In this document: positions 50,376 through 52,006 of the stretch, one piece after another
Position numbering within the stretch: the first letter of the stretch is position 1
How the letters are laid out: each line of letters begins with the position of its first letter
From: an uncultured Mycoplasmatota bacterium
GTDB lineage: Bacteria; Bacillota_I; Bacilli_A; RF39; UBA660
DNA: 52,006 nt
NCBI GenBank assembly: GCA_947576095.1
Contig: CANPPW010000006.1
Span: forward strand, 1-52,006
Direction of reading: 5' to 3'
Made by a program: the position numbers and the translations under genes
Notes under the pieces: generated by a model
The model's input: the letters and a program-made list of their open reading frames with translations, nothing else
Told to the model about the DNA's origin: nothing
Databases searched by the model: none

Positions 50376-50425
50376 TTTATGTCAAGAATTTAGACACGAA
50401 TTTCTTTAGTAAATTAAAATTTAAG
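50371..50425. repeat. copy A of a 55-base insertion-sequence terminus
   Basis: This stretch is repeated at 51952-52006 with 51 of 55 bases equal. It has TGTCAAG and, eleven bases on, TAGACAC (a dyad TGTC-N9-GACA). On the minus strand it directly follows a stop codon (50423-50421) of a frame ending in KYNDYIVNLAAA, which looks like a transposase tail. It thus seems to be the 3' end of an insertion sequence of unclear family, of which only this tip remains. Confidence 0.75.
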
Positions 50426-50729
50426 CTGCAGCTAAATTGACAATATAGTCGTTGTATTTTTGATTTAGAGTAATATACTAACACCAAGTTTATATCAGAT
50501 AACGACATTGAATCCATACTTCTTGTTGGAGTAGAATTAATTTCATTAACTATTTTCTCATATTCACTTTGTCTTTCTAATCTAGTTTTTTCCATTTCCA
50601 TATTCATTTTAGCTTCTCTTAATTTTTCTTTTAAATCTGAATCTAAATTCATTTGTTCTATATCATTTACTACTTGAGAATCATTTCTTATTTGATCTAA
50701 GTTTCTTCTTGATAACTATCTAATCCCAT
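50377..50729 (-). pseudogene. frameshifted partner gene cut by an insertion-sequence end
   Basis: A gene starts at the ATG at 50729, with GAGGTG seven bases upstream, eight bases after the stop of the transglutaminase-like gene. It reads MGLDSYQEE and then hits a TAG. One base restores the frame (LDQIRNDSQVVNDIEQMNLD), so a single-base deletion has broken it. The restored frame is a charged coiled coil (KEKLREAKMNMEMEKTRLER). The last 35 codons run into the insertion-sequence tail, so the true C-terminus is lost. Its position mimics the 235-aa partner of the big toxin-like gene. Confidence 0.65.
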
Positions 50730-50742
50730 ATTATTGCACCTC

Positions 50743-51813
50743 TTATCTTAACATACTATTTGATATCCCTGGAATATTTTTTGTTTCTTCTAATTTGAAT
50801 AATTCTGAGCCAAATAATTGTTTTAATTCTTGATTATCATATTTAATTAATTCATGTGTCATTGTATCATACAAATATTGTATTGTATCTTCTGGAACAT
50901 TTATTATATCATTTGTATTAACTGAAAAAATTACTACTGGGTATTGATTAATACCATCATTTTTTCCTACATAATTAATTGAAACATTCCATTGAAGTTC
51001 ACTTTGTGAAAAATACTTATGTTTTAAATTAGTAATATAAGAAATAAAATCAACACCTTGAGCATTCATATTTATTATATCATTAAAAAGTTGTTTCAAT
51101 CTTTCAGTTAGTGGTAATTCAATAACCTCATCATTATACTTTTTAAAATCCTTATTTTTTTCAAAACCACTATAGACATTTTCTAATGCAGATTCAAAAA
51201 CAAATTTATCAACTTCATTTATATTTTTACACTTTAAACCATTTAATTTATTACCCATCTTTACATTAATAAGGTCACCATTTAAAATTGAGTTTGTAGA
51301 ATCTGCACTAATAATAAAATTATCAACATTATAATTTATAGTGGCATGATTATCTCTAAAACTATCAGCATACAATTTATCATTTTCGTCAACATCCATC
51401 CAGAAAGCTGTACTAACATTGGACTTTATACCTATCTTTTCTAATAACTCTGAATATAATGTCACAAATTCATAACATATTGCATTTGGATTTTGACTAG
51501 TAATCTTTTGCAAATTAGAAAAATCTTCGTGTTGCTGGATAAATTGTTTACTATTAACATAGTATGAACTATCATATGAGAGAATTTGACATAATTTAAT
51601 ATAAAGGTATATGCATTGTTCTAATTTTGTATAATCACTTGGTATTGAATTAAAAATTTCATTTTTTAATTCATTATTCATTAATTCTTTTTCAGAAAGT
51701 GGATTATTTTTTTCTCTTTTTATAATTTCATTTTCTTTTTCACTAACAAATTCTTCTGTTATATATTTTTTTAATGTTTCTTTAACTTTATCATCAATTA
51801 ATCTATCTTCCAT
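50743..51813 (-). CDS. transglutaminase-like protein, 5'-truncated
   Basis: At least 356 residues. The ATG at 51813 has no ribosome site, and the same frame is open for 48 more codons back to 51957, where the insertion-sequence terminus begins, so the true start was probably lost. A transglutaminase-type triad is visible: Cys113 in NAICYEFVTLY, His156 in FRDNHATIN and Asp171 in FIISADST. The C-terminal half is helical, with TMTHELIKY near the end. No signal peptide remains. It may once have been the C-terminal part of a larger effector; that is inference. It precedes the broken partner gene by eight bases. Confidence 0.68.
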   Translation of the reverse strand: MEDRLIDDKVKETLKKYITEEFVSEKENEIIKREKNNPLSEKELMNNELKNEIFNSIPSDYTKLEQCIYLYIKLCQILSYDSSYYVNSKQFIQQHEDFSNLQKITSQNPNAICYEFVTLYSELLEKIGIKSNVSTAFWMDVDENDKLYADSFRDNHATINYNVDNFIISADSTNSILNGDLINVKMGNKLNGLKCKNINEVDKFVFESALENVYSGFEKNKDFKKYNDEVIELPLTERLKQLFNDIINMNAQGVDFISYITNLKHKYFSQSELQWNVSINYVGKNDGINQYPVVIFSVNTNDIINVPEDTIQYLYDTMTHELIKYDNQELKQLFGSELFKLEETKNIPGISNSMLR

Positions 51814-51951
51814 AAAAGAATTATTTTCAGATAATAAGACATATGCTACCTCTCTTTGGGAAAGTGAAAGATTTCCACTAAATAAACTATTTATAAAATT
51901 ATCATCTAAGTTTTTTACTTTTAATTGTCTTATTTTATCTATTGTATATCC

Positions 51952-52006
51952 TTGGACTTATGTCAAGTTTTTAGACACAAATTTCTTTAGTAAATTAAAA
52001 TTTAAG
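51952..52006. repeat. copy B of the insertion-sequence terminus, running off the window
   Basis: The same 55 bases as at 50371-50425 with four differences, in the same orientation. The match is still perfect at the right edge, so the insertion sequence itself should continue to the right, with its transposase stop at 52004-52002 on the minus strand. It has cut the transglutaminase-like gene at its 5' side. Confidence 0.75.

Overview
The window is AT-rich, densely coded bacterial DNA that uses the standard code (UGA is a stop, for example at the end of pflA, and Trp is UGG). Small genomes of uncultured gut Bacilli (RF39/Erysipelotrichales-like, Mollicutes-adjacent) look like this. The features behind that guess are the low GC, AGGAGG-type ribosome sites, a T-box in front of valS, fermentative pyruvate formate-lyase, and a shortened rimP-nusA-ylxR-infB operon. 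The taxonomic placement is inference.

Layout. 0.1-9.9 kb, minus strand: gpmI and a glycerophosphodiesterase, then a tight cluster (unknown - tmk - HD protein - hemW - unknown), a 454-aa helical protein, a possible zinc-binding protein and lepA. 10-14.7 kb: a TTG-started thiol-enzyme-like gene on the plus strand, a bidirectional terminator, and the operon rimP-nusA-ylxR-infB. In that operon RimP has only its N-terminal domain and ylxQ is absent. 14.9-18.9 kb, plus strand: a CPBP membrane protease, an unknown gene, and a three-gene cassette (membrane-anchored C39-like peptidase, lipoprotein, calcineurin-like phosphoesterase). 19-27 kb, minus strand: a coiled-coil protein, the overlapping set pflB-pflA-cinA(C-terminal), an unknown, a LysM protein and ligA. 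28.3-32.5 kb: an 1151-residue polymorphic-toxin-like protein ending in a papain-like domain, with a 235-aa partner, sitting between ligA and pcrA. 32.6-37.5 kb: RDD protein, an unlisted 56-aa membrane protein, pcrA, DUF2752, DUF4234 and a HAD phosphatase. 37.5-41.2 kb: an MBL-fold hydrolase and an archaeal-type valS under T-box control. 41.2-49.5 kb: DUF2207 + LemA, a TadZ-like ATPase with a tiny pilin-like protein, and an MMPL exporter plus secreted repeat protein, with a divergent TetR gene that has a palindromic operator candidate. 49.6 kb to the end: a decayed insertion zone. It holds a broken IS3-family element, two copies of the terminus of a second insertion sequence, and between them a transglutaminase-like gene cut at its 5' end and a frameshifted partner cut at its 3' end.

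The housekeeping genes are ordinary. The accessory signal lies in the toxin-like module between pcrA and ligA, in four separate proteins with Cys-His-(Asp) thiol-enzyme signatures, in the orphan TadZ/pilin pair, and in the IS-flanked cassette at the right edge. No tRNA, rRNA or CRISPR array was seen. Start codons were moved from the longest open frame where a ribosome site clearly favours an internal ATG.
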